Assembly: GCA_905221605.1 (NCBI GenBank)
Contig: CAJNDS010000416.1
Coordinates: forward strand, 1-64,000
Direction: 5' to 3'
Origin: Symbiodinium natans
Taxonomy: Eukaryota > Sar > Dinophyceae > Suessiales > Symbiodiniaceae
DNA length: 64,000 nt
A program made the position numbers and the translations under genes. The first letter of the stretch is position 1; every line of letters starts with the position of its first letter. Shown one piece after another: positions 33,837 through 45,081 of the stretch. The notes beneath the pieces were generated by a model, which saw only the letters and a program-made list of their open reading frames with translations, ran no database searches and was not told the origin of the DNA.

Positions 33837-36023
33837 TCACTTCTTCTTCTTCTTCATGTGATGCTTGATGACTTTCTTCGACGGCTTCCTCAAGACTCTG
33901 TGGGACGACGAAGATGCAGACGGACGCCGACAGATGTACTTCTTCGAAGCTGGACGGATGAGCACCCGAGCATTCTTGGCAGCCTTGGCACGAGCACTGA
34001 AAGGGTTCAAGTGTCGAAGGTAGTCTTTGCGGATCAAGAGGTTACGCTTCTTGACGTACAGTAGGACATAGAAGACATGCGTCAATGGATTCTTCACATT
34101 GAAGGTAGATGCGTAGCCGCGAAACCAGGAGAAGGTCTGCTCGGCAATGGACGAGTTGACATTGCGTAGGCGAAGGTCCAGGCGCCGATGGACGAGAGGA
34201 GAGCATGTACATGTGTCACCATGGGCCCTGGCATGGAAGCGGTCAATGCACCAGTACTTCACCTGGCGAAATTTCGCGTCGGACAGGAATGCCTTTTGAC
34301 ATACGCACATCTTGTCATAGATGACGCAGTCCAGGTTGGGAGCACGTTCCACAATGTTCTGTAGGACTTGTTTAGCGATGTCATTCTTCTCTGGTGAAGC
34401 CATGTTGGTTGCCGACATCACAAGCCCTGTGGCGGGATCGATAGCCATGAACCATCCGTTTTCATGTTGTCTGATGCGGCCATCCTTGCGGGGACGACCG
34501 ACGCGGGCAGGCGTGTTGCCTGGGCACTTTGCTGCGACCTTCTCGCGCCCGTCCATAACGACCTCCTTGACACGGCGCCATTCCGCTGGAGAGAATTGTT
34601 GACGCTGCCACCCATCCTTGTACTCAGAAAGGAAGGCCTCGGAGAGAGGCTGAGTTACCTCTAGGTTGAAGAGTCTGGCTGATTGGTTGCTTCTGGGATC
34701 ACACCACATCTCACGCGCTTCCTGAACCACAGCATAGTACAGCTGCGCAGTCGAGTATTCACGGCGCCAACGGTAGTGTTGCTCCGGGTCATTCCAGAGA
34801 GTATGTGACTGAGCGAACCCAATGGCATTGTGGCTGATACCTCCTCGGAACTGCAAGGCCTCGTGATAGTCCAGGAATGTGCGGTCAAAGCCGACTTTAC
34901 TATTCACAAAGACGTACTTCATGTCCCCAAGAGATAGGCTGTGGTACATCTGCCCGTCTACCTTCCTGTAGTTGTAATGGTGATGTGTTCGACATGTTTT
35001 GCGAGAGCAACGCTTGGTCGTGACCGTGACCTTCTTCACGCCATTCAATGTGTATAGTCGGCCTTGGACGTCGTGCGCAGGATACAGCGGTGAAGCACAT
35101 TCTAAGCAAGTGTCACGAGGAGTCACGATGGATACGAGATCATCCGGGTCGTCTGGGCCGGCTCCACGCAAGTCATACACCGACGACTCTGGCATGCGCA
35201 GAGTTTCTACTGTGTGAGCACGGGTGAGTATGAAAGCAGTCGCAGTCTGGGTCTCACGAAGAACGTCTTCCAAAACGGTGAAGGCAACACCTAGGAGACA
35301 CTCTGGCGCTTGGGAGTCGAAGATAGCGACCTCTGTGTCACCACATATCTTGGCCGCCCACCAATGTCCCGAAGTACCAGATGAATTGGGCTCATGGAAG
35401 GCCAGCAATGCTCCATTCGGAAGTTCCTCTCGAATGAACCCGTGTGGAAGCCATTCCAGCAGATAAGCTTGGCCGTCATCGCCTTGCGACATGCCCAGTG
35501 TCATGTAGTTGAAATCCCGAGCGGACATACCGTGACGCAGATCGCTCTGACTGAGGCTCTCCAGTTCGAGGTCATCTTCCATGTAGTACAAGGACGTCAG
35601 CAAACAGTTTCCTAGGTCTGCGACATCTTCAGTCCGAAAGAACTGCACTTCACCTCGGCGGACCAAAAGACGAGGAACGGACTTGCAAGCCAAGGGAGCC
35701 CACCGACGGATCTGCAACCCCACCCTGGAGTCGTGTGTCTCCATCCCATGACATAGAGCAATGTCATCATGTAGATGACGGCACTGCACGTAGGCACCAT
35801 CAAACAGCAGTACACACATAGCCTGTCCCATCAAACTTGACACTGACTCAAGCATTTTGGCTTCTTCCATTGACAGAATGCCAGAGAGACGTGAGAACTC
35901 TGGATTCCTTCGATCCGAGTAAAGATCCCGCCACATTCTTGAGCTTGGATGATGAACAATGGAGAGAGCAGCAGTCTGGACCTCTGCACAGAGCTTCATG
36001 AGGAAGGGAATTTTGCAGGAGGC
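33837..36023 (-). CDS. polymerase motif C, cysteine-protease-like domain, CxC cluster and KDZ-type C-terminus
   Basis: The frame is open upstream to 36458, but only the part after 36023 fits the protein; the first 145 codons are a shadow of the previous frame. CVLLFDGAYVQC (about 35795) could be polymerase motif C. DLGNCLLTSLYY (Cys near 35606), GHWWAAK (His near 35366) and AIFDSQAP (Asp near 35318) have the order and look of OTU or Josephin-type cysteine proteases. CLEC and CSRKTC (about 34990-35110) form a four-cysteine cluster like those linked to KDZ transposases. Near the end, SSIAEQTFSWFRGYASTFN followed by a hydrophobic HVFYVLLYVKKRN matches the conserved tail of such proteins. The C-terminus is basic and ends in five lysines, suggesting DNA binding or nuclear entry. 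Confidence 0.65.
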   Translation of the reverse strand, partial: ASCKIPFLMKLCAEVQTAALSIVHHPSSRMWRDLYSDRRNPEFSRLSGILSMEEAKMLESVSSLMGQAMCVLLFDGAYVQCRHLHDDIALCHGMETHDSRVGLQIRRWAPLACKSVPRLLVRRGEVQFFRTEDVADLGNCLLTSLYYMEDDLELESLSQSDLRHGMSARDFNYMTLGMSQGDDGQAYLLEWLPHGFIREELPNGALLAFHEPNSSGTSGHWWAAKICGDTEVAIFDSQAPECLLGVAFTVLEDVLRETQTATAFILTRAHTVETLRMPESSVYDLRGAGPDDPDDLVSIVTPRDTCLECASPLYPAHDVQGRLYTLNGVKKVTVTTKRCSRKTCRTHHHYNYRKVDGQMYHSLSLGDMKYVFVNSKVGFDRTFLDYHEALQFRGGISHNAIGFAQSHTLWNDPEQHYRWRREYSTAQLYYAVVQEAREMWCDPRSNQSARLFNLEVTQPLSEAFLSEYKDGWQRQQFSPAEWRRVKEVVMDGREKVAAKCPGNTPARVGRPRKDGRIRQHENGWFMAIDPATGLVMSATNMASPEKNDIAKQVLQNIVERAPNLDCVIYDKMCVCQKAFLSDAKFRQVKYWCIDRFHARAHGDTCTCSPLVHRRLDLRLRNVNSSIAEQTFSWFRGYASTFNVKNPLTHVFYVLLYVKKRNLLIRKDYLRHLNPFSARAKAAKNARVLIRPASKKYICRRPSASSSSHRVLRKPSKKVIKHHMKKKKK

Positions 36024-36027
36024 AAAA

Positions 36028-37554
36028 GGGTTTGCCTCCGTAGAAAATGCGAATGAGCTCCGTTTTGGCCTGATCCACAGAGACATCCATGTAGTCGGCC
36101 ACACAGTAGCGCCACGCTTGGTAATGCTTGATGAAGAGTGGTAGGATGGTGTATTTGCCATCGGACCAGACATCGAGGTCGAAAAGTTTTTGTTGCAGTA
36201 GCCGTGGATGGCAACAAGCAGCGTCAACTTCAGAGCAGTGGAAGAAAGCTTCGGCTCTAGCCTCTCTTGTGAGTTTCTGACCTGCTGCACCTCTAGCAAG
36301 TAGACGACCGTACCCTGGTTGGGTATAGTACTCCACCGTAACGGTGGACATGCCGTCACTGGACGTGAGTCCTGCAGTCTCGTGTCGCGCAATGTACCTT
36401 TCAAGCATCTCTTGACGACGATCCACTCCTTGAAGTGCATATGCTTTGAGTCGCTCAATGTCTACAGTCTCGTCCAGGCTAGTGACAGCCGATCGCAATA
36501 CCGCATCACCAACTCCTCTGACTGTGCAGTGCTGGAGGAGGAAAGTACTATGGTCCTGAAATGCATTCCCGTCCCATGTTTGGATGATGTGCTTCAAGTC
36601 AAATGGGCATGTCCAGTGAGTCCAATCCCCGAAGATGTTAACCCCGCCATGTCGAGCCATCGACTCCTTTAGCCTCGCCCAGTTGATCTGCAGCTTCTCG
36701 GATGTACTATGATCCACTTGTCTGAAGAGCTTGAGGGAGGAATGGTCAATTGCAGACACGAACCGCTGAAGCTTCGTGGTACGACCGCGAGTTGATGTAA
36801 TACAGCCTGGGAGCTCATCAATCTTGTGTAACAAGTACTCCTTGAGAATGGGTCTGGTCGGCGTCGAGGGAACCAACTCAACTATTTCGTCATTGCCATC
36901 GACCAGCATGCGATCATCCCCAGGAGGAACTAGATCACGACCGGACAACTTTGCAGCAAGCCACTGAGTGTCCATCTCCAGCTTGTCACTGATGGACTTC
37001 AGATCATGCAACATTGTCAGACACTCCCCAACCGGGTTCTCTCTGAAGAAGGGCAGACACCAATCACGGAGGTACAACGACGCAGTGACCGGATGACGTA
37101 AATCCGACGCTAATTCCTCTTGTGGAATCAGAAGGTAAATGCCACGATCATGGTCAACTTCGTTTGGGTTCAACGTGTAGGTCGATGTGCCCATGCGAAT
37201 GCAGACCACACGTCTCCGAAGTTGCTCGCACGCCTTGTTGATGTCCTTGCTTTCCTCAATCACCGGTACATTCTCATAGTTCAGTTCCTGGATCTTCATG
37301 GACGTACCAAAGCGTCTCTTGGTAGTGAAACCATAGTTTACCCTGCAGTCGATCTCCTCGTCGACCACAAACCGTTTCCATATATCGGATATGAAGCGAA
37401 CCTTGGAGTCCATTTCCTGGATCCTGACATTCGATTTGTTCCAAACAAGTTCGGCACTTTTTCTGAACTCCGCTCGGTCCAAGAATACACCACAGTCCAG
37501 ACTAGCCGAAGACTTCGAACCAAAGAGAGCTGCATCTAGGATAGCCTCCATGCC
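36028..37554 (-). CDS. helicase C-terminal part and family-A-like polymerase palm
   Basis: Continuing after the first shift, the frame has a Walker B-like NVRIQEMD (about 37410-37435) and a motif C-like MKIQELNYENVPV (about 37260-37300), completing a superfamily-3 helicase. A long linker with no clear domain follows. Then come GYGRLLARG and EVDAACCHPRL (about 36205-36320), like motif A with its catalytic aspartate, and QAKTELIRIFYGG (about 36033-36072), like motif B (K and YG) of family A polymerases. The frame breaks at a run of four A on the plus strand (36024-36027). A start codon inside the frame at 37653 overlaps the previous segment and is unlikely to be used. Confidence 0.65.
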
Positions 37555-37558
37555 TTTT

Positions 37559-38548
37559 ACCATCCCCTCCACGACCAACCTGGAACAGCATCTTTCCCGT
37601 ACAGACGCCTTGGAAGGCAGCACAAAGAAAGCATAGCTTGGCTTGAAAAGCATGCTCGTTCTTGTAGTAGAGAGAGGTCAGGAAGAGTCTCAGCCTTTCT
37701 TTGAGCATAGGGAGATTGATGGACGGGTCTCCTGCAAGGGTATTCTCGTAGAAGTAAGGGTAGTCGAACCGTACGTAACAGTCCTGCGCCTCATGCTTGG
37801 AGCGAATCTCCCAGTTGGAAGTCAAGTAGATGTCACTGAAGCATATACCTTGGGATTTTGGCATGGGCATGTCGCAGTCTTGCAAGAAAAGACGAGAGAG
37901 AACCACGGAGTGTGTCTGAGTCTCCCACGCCTTCCTGTAAGAAGCAAGCATATCAGCGACTCTTCGAGCCCATGTCGCCTTCCATGTTTTGTTGCTAGTA
38001 ACAACTCGGACGTGATCACTATGTTCCTTCGCTATACGAGCACAGACGTCAACGAGCTCCCCACGGCGTTTGCACCCTTCGATGGCTTTGTAAACATAGC
38101 TTCTGGCGTCTGCCCACGACCAGAGTATGTTCTTTTCATCGTTCTCGATGCTTGTGGCAATGGAAACAAAGATGCCCTCGACGGCTGACAAGAAGTCCCA
38201 AGCTTCCAAGCTCAATTTTTCTTCCATGTCCCACGCCCCATCACGAAGGTGGAATAGTTGTCTCTTATGTGCACGCCAGTTGTCTCCGTCAATCAAGAGG
38301 AACAGTACCAGTTTCTGAACATTGGACATCATGTAGTTGGTGGCATTCATGTCGCACAGAAACTTGGTGACGGCCAGGACGAGGCAAGTGTGACGACAGG
38401 CGTTAGGATGCGTGGCAACACTCCAGGACTTATACTCTGACACAATGTCGAGAATCGTCTTGGGCGGCGGAACAGGATCAACAGCAGGAAGATGGGGAAT
38501 CTCACCACCGGGGGGATCTTGTTCGTGAAGGTCTGAGAAGGCACGGAA
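37559..38548 (-). CDS. helicase part, N-terminal segment (D5-like region up to Walker A)
   Basis: The open frame runs from the acceptor near 38549; the first ATG inside it is 38443. It carries a region like the D5/primase-associated N-terminal domain of superfamily-3 helicases, then FLTSLYYKNEHAFQAKLCFL and the phosphate-binding loop GRGGDGK near 37560-37580. The frame is lost inside this loop, at a run of four T on the plus strand (37555-37558). The next frame continues with GMEAILDAALFGS, which is what a helicase needs after GDGK, so one extra base explains the break. It acts in DNA unwinding during element replication (family inference). Confidence 0.7.
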
Positions 38549-38896
38549 CCTGGAAATGAAAAGTATGTGTGTATGATAGTGCAGTACACCATAGCGGCAT
38601 GTGTACAGCTAATGGATATGAAGCACATGATACGATCCAACAATGGTAGTTATGCACCGGATATATAATGTATAAAAGCCATGGCAGGACAGTGGGAGGT
38701 CTATGGAGGAACACGCAGTGGACACATAAGACGATATCAGAAATATTGTGTATAGCAGTCTAACAAGACAAGAGAAAACGAATGCTGTGACATGGAAAGG
38801 TTTATACAGACATTGCATTATACATGCAACCCCACGATGCAAAGAGATTATATGACAGTTCAAGATAATACTACACGACATATATACAAAATCTAC

Positions 38897-39133
38897 GCGA
38901 TATTGCGGCTGTAGTAGCAGCTGGGCACCACGAAGACGCTTTGCTGGAGGTGGATGTGCTGCATCTTGAGGCAATCCAGACGCAGCTAGCTCTAGAGCTA
39001 AAGAAGCCATGTGTGGTGAGCCCATGTTTCGTCTCTCTGATTCCTCGTTCATGAGAGACTCCAAGTCCTTCTCTAAGTCATCGGGAGACGGTCTACCGCC
39101 GACACGCGACGCCGCATCAGGCGGCTCGCTCAT
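38897..39133 (-). CDS. probable 5' exon of the element protein
   Basis: The frame starts at an ATG at 39133 and gives about 79 residues: acidic and serine-rich, beginning MSEPPDAASRVGGRPSPDDL and ending LLLQPQYR. It then runs into GTAGAT (donor candidate, 38896), after which the frame continues only into AT-rich non-coding sequence. A matching acceptor, TTTCATTTCCAG, ends at 38550, and the open frame of the helicase part starts just after it. A simple GT-AG join of these two sites is out of phase by one, so the real boundaries differ or a further shift exists. Confidence 0.5.
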
Positions 39134-39920
39134 AATCGACGAGTAAACAAGTACCAGGATATCACAGCACCAGTGATGTCCCTACCGAACTATTCTTGAG
39201 GAGAATGATGACGGTATGAAAGTTGATGCGAAAGTTCAGCAAGTTCTACTTGGCGGTCATATATAGCAACACATGAGTAGTCTGATGAGACAGGCAAGAC
39301 CCTGAAGACTGGGACAGCCACGATGCTCAGGCACGAGGACCACGACGAACATGGGCCTGTTTACATGTTTTGATCACTATAGAGTGTGAAAAGTTGCTAC
39401 ATGCGATCAGGGATGGCGTGTGTATAAACGTGTGTGCGTAATAGACAGTATCACATATGTATCTTTATTTATCTCGATTTCGTTTCACGATAAACAGATC
39501 TTCTCTCAGCAACATATGTCGTTTATCCGGAAAAGATGTTGGGTTTGACACAAGCATGAGTCTGTGCTGGGTGTGTCACAGTCGCTGCAACTCACTAGAC
39601 TATCGTTAAATAATGGAAGAAATCTTGTCTTTTGTGCTTATCTACCAAAAGAACATGCACGTCGTTAAGTCGTAGTTCTCAAAGTACATTGTAATTATAT
39701 GTAAAACTATTAATTTATATGTACATATATGTATCTAGATAATATTTATCTGTCTCAGTATATCTGTATATACTGACGCTCCCTGCGCATGGAGCTGGAT
39801 GAGTTGGGGACCGTACCTTGCGACGGATGTGCGGATGAAAGTAAAAGCAAAGATACAGATACAAAAAAAAAGGTTACAGCATATAGTAGGATTCTCTGTA
39901 TACATATTGTAAACATACAT
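39134..39920. other. 5' flank of the element, no gene
   Basis: AT-rich sequence with short TATA-like words (39700-39740). No open frame of note and no terminal repeat recognised. Confidence 0.4.
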
Positions 39921-40095
39921 ATTTTATAAGGGGAAGAAGAAGGAGGGGGGCGGGGAGAGGGGGGGGGGGGGAGGGGAGAAAAAAAAAAAAAAAAAAAAGG
40001 GGGGGGGAGGGGGGGGGGAGGGGGGGGGGGGAGGGGGGGGGGGGAGGGGGGGGGGGGAGGGGGGGGGGGAGGGGGGGGGGGGGGGGGGGGGGGGT
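39921..40095. repeat. G-rich homopolymer tract
   Basis: Runs of G broken by single A, with an A18-type run near 39980-39998. Poly-P/S frames on the minus strand are artefacts. Confidence 0.95.
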
Positions 40096-40199
40096 GGGTG
40101 GCTTAAATAGGGTCTATTTGGAAGCTGGGACTCGGGTTTTCTTATAGCCATACACGTTTCCACGAGGGTACGCTGCTGTCACGTCAGTCGTACTATGGA

Positions 40200-42609
40200 G
40201 GCCTCAGGAACAAGAACCAGGTAGTTCCTCTTTTCTCTTCTCTTTTTCTCCTCAATCCTAAAGTCGAAGGCTCTCGTGAGGAGAAGAGAAGGGAGAGAAG
40301 GAGGGAAAGATAAGAGGAACACGATTTTCATGGGAAGAGCCAAGAAAAGAATAGAAGAGAGATAAAACAAGGCGCAAAGAAGATGGTACTCTTCTTTATC
40401 TATCCTCTCTCCCTTATCTCTCCGTTCCCTCTGTCTTTTCGAAATGAGAAAAACAAAAAGAAAGATGAAAAGAAGAAGGGTTAGGAAAAGAGCCGAAGAG
40501 ATAGGCCGAAAAGAGGGGTATGGTGAAGTACGGCAAAGGTCCACGCACAAGGAGTCACCTTCTGCTTACCCTTCCACTGCTTGATTTTACAAGCTCCTTT
40601 CTTGTGTTTTATCAGTTAAAATTAAAAGGAAACAGAAGGAGAGAAGGGAAAGGGAAGTGAGAGAGGAGAGACAACAAGGAGGCCATTTTAATTTCCTGTG
40701 AGTTATCAAAAGGAATGCAATATTATGGGAAGAGCAATGGAAAAAAAGAGTGGAAGAGAAATTAAGACAGGAGAGGGAGGTGCAAAAATAAGGCAAAGAG
40801 AAGATGGTGCCGTTTTCATCTCACCTCTCGTTCTTATCTTCCTCTTCTCTGGTTCTTTTCCCTGTGAAATAAAAAACAAAAGGAAGGACAATGAACATAT
40901 AAAGGAACCCGTTTTCGTTTTCCGTTTGGGCACAAGGAAAAAAAACAGAGGCGATAGGGCGAGAGGAGGGGTTTGCTGAAGCATGGGGAGGGTGTACGGG
41001 CAAGGGGCCAACTCCGCCCACTTCCCCCATCCATTGAAAGAGGAAAAGGAAGGGCCTCCATTCCCCTCTTATTCTTCCTTTCTTGCGTTTTTGTCGTTTA
41101 GAAGGGAACAGGAGAAGAGGAGGGAGAGAGAAGGAGAGAGGAGACATAAAAAGGGTTGCATTTTTAATGGGAAGAGCAAAGAAAAGACCAGAAGAGAGAT
41201 GATGGGAGAAGAGGGGGAGACAAAACAAGGCGCACAGAAAATGGGCAGATAAGAAGAGAGGAAAGGGAATGACCAAGTACAATGAGGAGTTCTTCAATTT
41301 CCCTCCCTATCTCTTATGTTACTTTTCCTTCTTGTGGGGTGTCCCTTTTTCTCTTGATTTTTCTCTTGAAGATGCAGAAAACGATTGAAAAGGACACCCG
41401 TTCCATCGCCCATATGTAGGGAAAGAGAGAGAATCATGAGCATCAGCTGGGCTTGCTGCCAATCCAACATGGGCGTCCCTTTTAATCGCATTCTGTGTCC
41501 TTTTTTCTCTCTTGAAGATGCAGAAAACGATCCAAAAGCACATCTGTTGGAGGAAGAGAGAAGGAGAGAGGAGAGATACCAAGGATTGCATATTTAATGG
41601 GAAGAGAAAGGAAGAGAATAGAAGACAGATGAATAGAGAAGATGGCGCTCTTCTTTATCTATTCTCTCTCCCTTGTTTCTCCCTTCCCTCTTTCTTTTCG
41701 AAATGAGAAAAACAAAAAGGAAGAACTATGAGAAGGAGAAGAGGAAGGAAAGGAACAGAAGAGATAGGCCGAGAGGATGAATATGATGGAGTATTATGGA
41801 AAGGCTCACGCGCAAGGAGTCACCCTCTGCTTACCTTTTCACTGCTTTATCATATGAGTTCCTTTCTCGTGTTTTATCAGTTAAAAGGAAGCGGAAGAAG
41901 AGAAGGGAAAGGGAAGTGAGAGAGGAAAGATAACAAGGATGCTATGTTTCCCGAAGCGTGCTGCAAGGAATAGAAGAGACAGGAAGCAAGGAGACGTAAT
42001 CACAAAATAAGGCGCAAAGCTGTACATATCATCTCTCCCTTGTCTCTCCCTATTCCCTTTCGAACTAGAAAAAACCATTCTTGCTTTTCACAGATAGGTT
42101 CCCTCTCTCCTCTTCAGGAAATCCCCTTTCCCTTATGTTGCTTTTTGAAGCGAATAAGAAAAATAGCAGATAAGAAGAGAGGAAAGGGTCAATTTCCCTC
42201 CCTATCTCTTATGTTGCTTTTCCTTCTTGTGGGGTGTCCCTGTTTCTCTTGAAGACGCAGAAAACGATTGAAAAGGACACCCGTTCCATCGCCCATGTGT
42301 AGGGAAAGAGAGAGAATCATGAGCATCAGCTGGGCTTGCTGCCAATCCAACATGGGCGTCCCTTTTAATCGCAGTCTGTGTCCTTTTTTCTCGCTTGAAG
42401 ATGCAGAAAACGATCCAAAAGCACATCTGTTGGAGGAAGAGAGAAGGAGAGAGGAGAGATACCAAGGATTGCATATTTAATGGGAAGAGCAAGGAAGAGA
42501 ATAGAAGACAGATGAATAGAGAAGAGGGAGAGACAAAACAAGGCGCAGAGAAGACGGCACTCTTCTTTATCTATTCTCTCTCCCTTGTTTCTCCCTTCCC
42601 TCTTTCTTT
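40200..42609. repeat. purine-rich long-period repeat, broken by the assembly gap
   Basis: AGGAGAGAAGGGAAAGGG-type sequence. A segment of about 330 bp at 41292-41620 recurs almost unchanged at 42189-42513. A shorter block (TCTTCTTTATCTATTCTCTC and onward) occurs near 40390, 41649 and 42561. The last copy runs into the N gap, so a long array with units near 0.9-1.3 kb probably stopped the assembly here. Short frames over it are not genes. Confidence 0.85.
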
Positions 42610-42709
42610 TNNNNNNNNNNNNNNNNNNNNNNNNNNNNNNNNNNNNNNNNNNNNNNNNNNNNNNNNNNNNNNNNNNNNNNNNNNNNNNNNNNNNNNNNNN
42701 NNNNNNNNN
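42610..42709. other. assembly gap of 100 N
   Basis: Exactly 100 N, the usual size for a gap of unknown length, joining two contigs. Order, orientation and distance across it are not proven by sequence. Confidence 0.99.
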
Positions 42710-45081
42710 NCACTTGCCAAAGCAATAGGATGCCAGTTCAACGTGGCTGCCTAAGTTTCAGGCTGTCTCTGCGTCGAGCGCAAGCCCCACCAAGGTTTGG
42801 AAGGCTTCGTGTACTCCTAGATGGCATGACATGCCCAAGCATGCTCAATAACACAAGCACACGCAACAAAGCATCGCCCCACACGCTGGAGCATCTGGAG
42901 AATGTGCTTTCAGCAACTGACATGGTTTGTGTGAGGAAGGTCCTTTGCCGGAGAGAGCAGAAGTTTGCACCAGAGTCAGTCCGTTCGCGTCTGCGAATGA
43001 CTTCGCCTCCTCCTTATAGGACAAAGGCAAAAGAGCTGTTTGCAACCAGTTGGGACACGCCCAGCCTTCGTCACCGCAGGCTCACCAGCATCGATCTTCG
43101 TCGCCTGGGTATTGTTTACTTTATGCTTGACAATAACTTTTGTCGGAAGGCGAATCCAACCAAGTGGACCGTAATTGGAGGCCCAGCAACGCACAGGACG
43201 CAGGCAAGTGGTGCCTTGGAAGACACGTCTGCGCCGGAGATCCTCGGGCACAGTGCAGATGTTCGAAGCATGTTTCTATCACAAGTTCGGCTCTTGGGAG
43301 AACATGTGCCACTGAAGGCTGACGGCCATGATGGCCGGGAGTATCCCAGGCGTGCACGCATTCAAACCGTGCAGCATGTCAAAACATGTTAGCTGCAAGC
43401 TGCTCCATGTGGCGATCCATACGATGACGGCAAAGAACATGCCAACTCCGCAGGAATGTTGTTCGATCCCTTGCAGAGAGTCGCAACCCCCAACTCGACG
43501 CATGCGTACTTCAGCGTACTTCAGTAGCCGAATCAAAACATGCGACCATATGTGACTACCAAATGGCTTCAGCTCACATGGTGCTCACATACGCTGATCT
43601 TATTATGGGCTCGGCAGTGGCTCGGCTTTGTTTTACAATCTGCCACGCCTGGAGTCATAGCAAAGTAGAAGTCCACAGACATGCCTCCCGCGAGGCATCT
43701 CACCTCTGATCACACTTCCCACAGGGCAAACTGAAAAAGGGTTGCGTGAACCGCATCAGGATCGCATATGATCGCATCAGGCACACTACGCTCACCACAC
43801 ACATCAACGCATCCATTCTCGCAACTCAGCGAAGCGGCGATGTACCGGCTCGCGGCCTGGCGATTGCAAAAATTGAAAAGGGCTGCAGCGAAATTGTGGA
43901 GCAAATTGTGTAGAGCACTGGAGAGAGCACCTCCTATTTCCATCAACTCGAACTGGAGCCCATGTGCAGGCAGCAGTTCCCGAAGGCCTCAGTAACTTTA
44001 GCACTGAACATGAAATGCTGTCACAGATTGCACCCGGTGCAGGCGAGACACTTCGCCTTAGAGCATCTGCCGGCTCCAGTCGGTACACGCCTGTGAGGCT
44101 CTGTCAGCTCTCGCAGGCTCACAAAGGGGGAAGGCATGTCCAGCGACTTGGGCGCTGTGGAATCACCATGCTCACGCGGATGCGCTGGGCCGGGCCGAGG
44201 CGGGTCGCGTAGCGTTAAAATTAAATCTTTAGGACATTGTGAACATGGAAGTGACGACGCTAAGTCCAGATCAGATGATTATGGATGCCCCCGCCTGACT
44301 CTGCGCCTATCGTTGGAGAAGGTGCAAGATCACCTCTGTGGGCCACTGTTTGAAACAGTCTCGCCAGATCATGCGTTTCACTGCATGGCCTGAAGCTGTA
44401 CGACTGTACGGTCAAAGTAAGGCATAAGGTTTCCTTCTGGATCGCATGTTCGGGTCTTGTCTTCTGAAGAACGTCTATGCGTAGCGTAACTCAGTGTAAC
44501 CTTTTAATCCATGCAATCGTGCGGTCTTTGCCCTCAAGATTGGGCCCGCACAAGTGTTTTCAAGCAGTCGCTGGACGAGACATGTCCTGAGAGAGGAGCT
44601 TGACAATCTTGCATGTCCGGGGTCGCTGCCACGGTTCCAAAACTCCTAGTACTTGGCCTGTGCATGCTGAGCAGCTTTCCGACCCCAGCTGACCCCACGA
44701 CCAGCAGCACAGGCGGTTGGGCATCAGCCATGCCAGAGAAGTGGTCGCCTTATTCCTTTTCTTATGGTGTTGCTTCATGGCGTTGATGGTTTGATTTCTG
44801 GCGTACCCTACGCATGCTGCCACCCCTGCATTCTTGTATTTTGAGATGTGTGCCCATGATCGAATCAGAACCCGGAACAAGCTGGAGCCAATGGCCCTGT
44901 TAACATTCACAGTAGAGTCTAGAGCACATCCGTGGAGTACTCAACTGAAAAGGCTAGCCGGCTAGCTGCGACGCCTGGCGCACGGTCGCTGATCTAAACT
45001 AGTAAAAACTGCTCTTATACAGAAATTTACAGAATAAAGAACCCCTTAGGAAACCATTCATCCTCGTCAATTCAGTCAGGC
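42710..45081. other. no firm gene
   Basis: A plus-strand frame at 42730-43392 (220 codons) and a minus-strand piece near 43830-43940 have some coding character but no recognisable motif. The next topoisomerase II exon after 45082 was searched for here (a TNM/LFD motif) and not found. Confidence 0.4.
44139..44224 (+). repeat. 86-bp dispersed repeat (copy 2)
   Basis: Matches 18968-19053 in the same orientation with one substitution noted. The two copies are 25 kb apart, one on each side of the assembly gap. Confidence 0.85.

Larger units (their letters stand above)
33837..39133 (-). mobile_element. putative helicase-polymerase-protease selfish element
   Basis: A minus-strand coding block of about 4.6 kb is open apart from two single-base shifts, plus a probable small 5' exon. 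It encodes, in order, a D5/superfamily-3 helicase, a palm resembling family A polymerases, a cysteine-protease-like segment, a CxxC cluster and a C-terminus like that of KDZ-transposase-associated proteins. From memory, a polymerase family called TV-Pol, found in phages and eukaryotic selfish elements and linked to such helicases, is the closest described match. The block is flanked by AT-rich, low-complexity DNA (AT microsatellite to 33312, G-rich tract from 39921). No terminal inverted repeats or target duplications were found by eye, so the ends are unknown. The coordinates given are those of the coding block. Confidence 0.7.

Noticed and set aside
36028-36458. First 145 codons of the 873-codon frame
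   Set aside because: They overlap the polymerase motif frame and have no family resemblance, whereas the other frame does.
33313-40095. Terminal inverted repeats of the helicase-polymerase element
   Set aside because: The AT-rich flanks were compared by eye in both orientations and no convincing pair was found.
42730-43392. 220-codon plus-strand frame beside the gap
   Set aside because: No motif, opposite to the strand of all identified genes, and no supporting neighbours; left as unresolved sequence.
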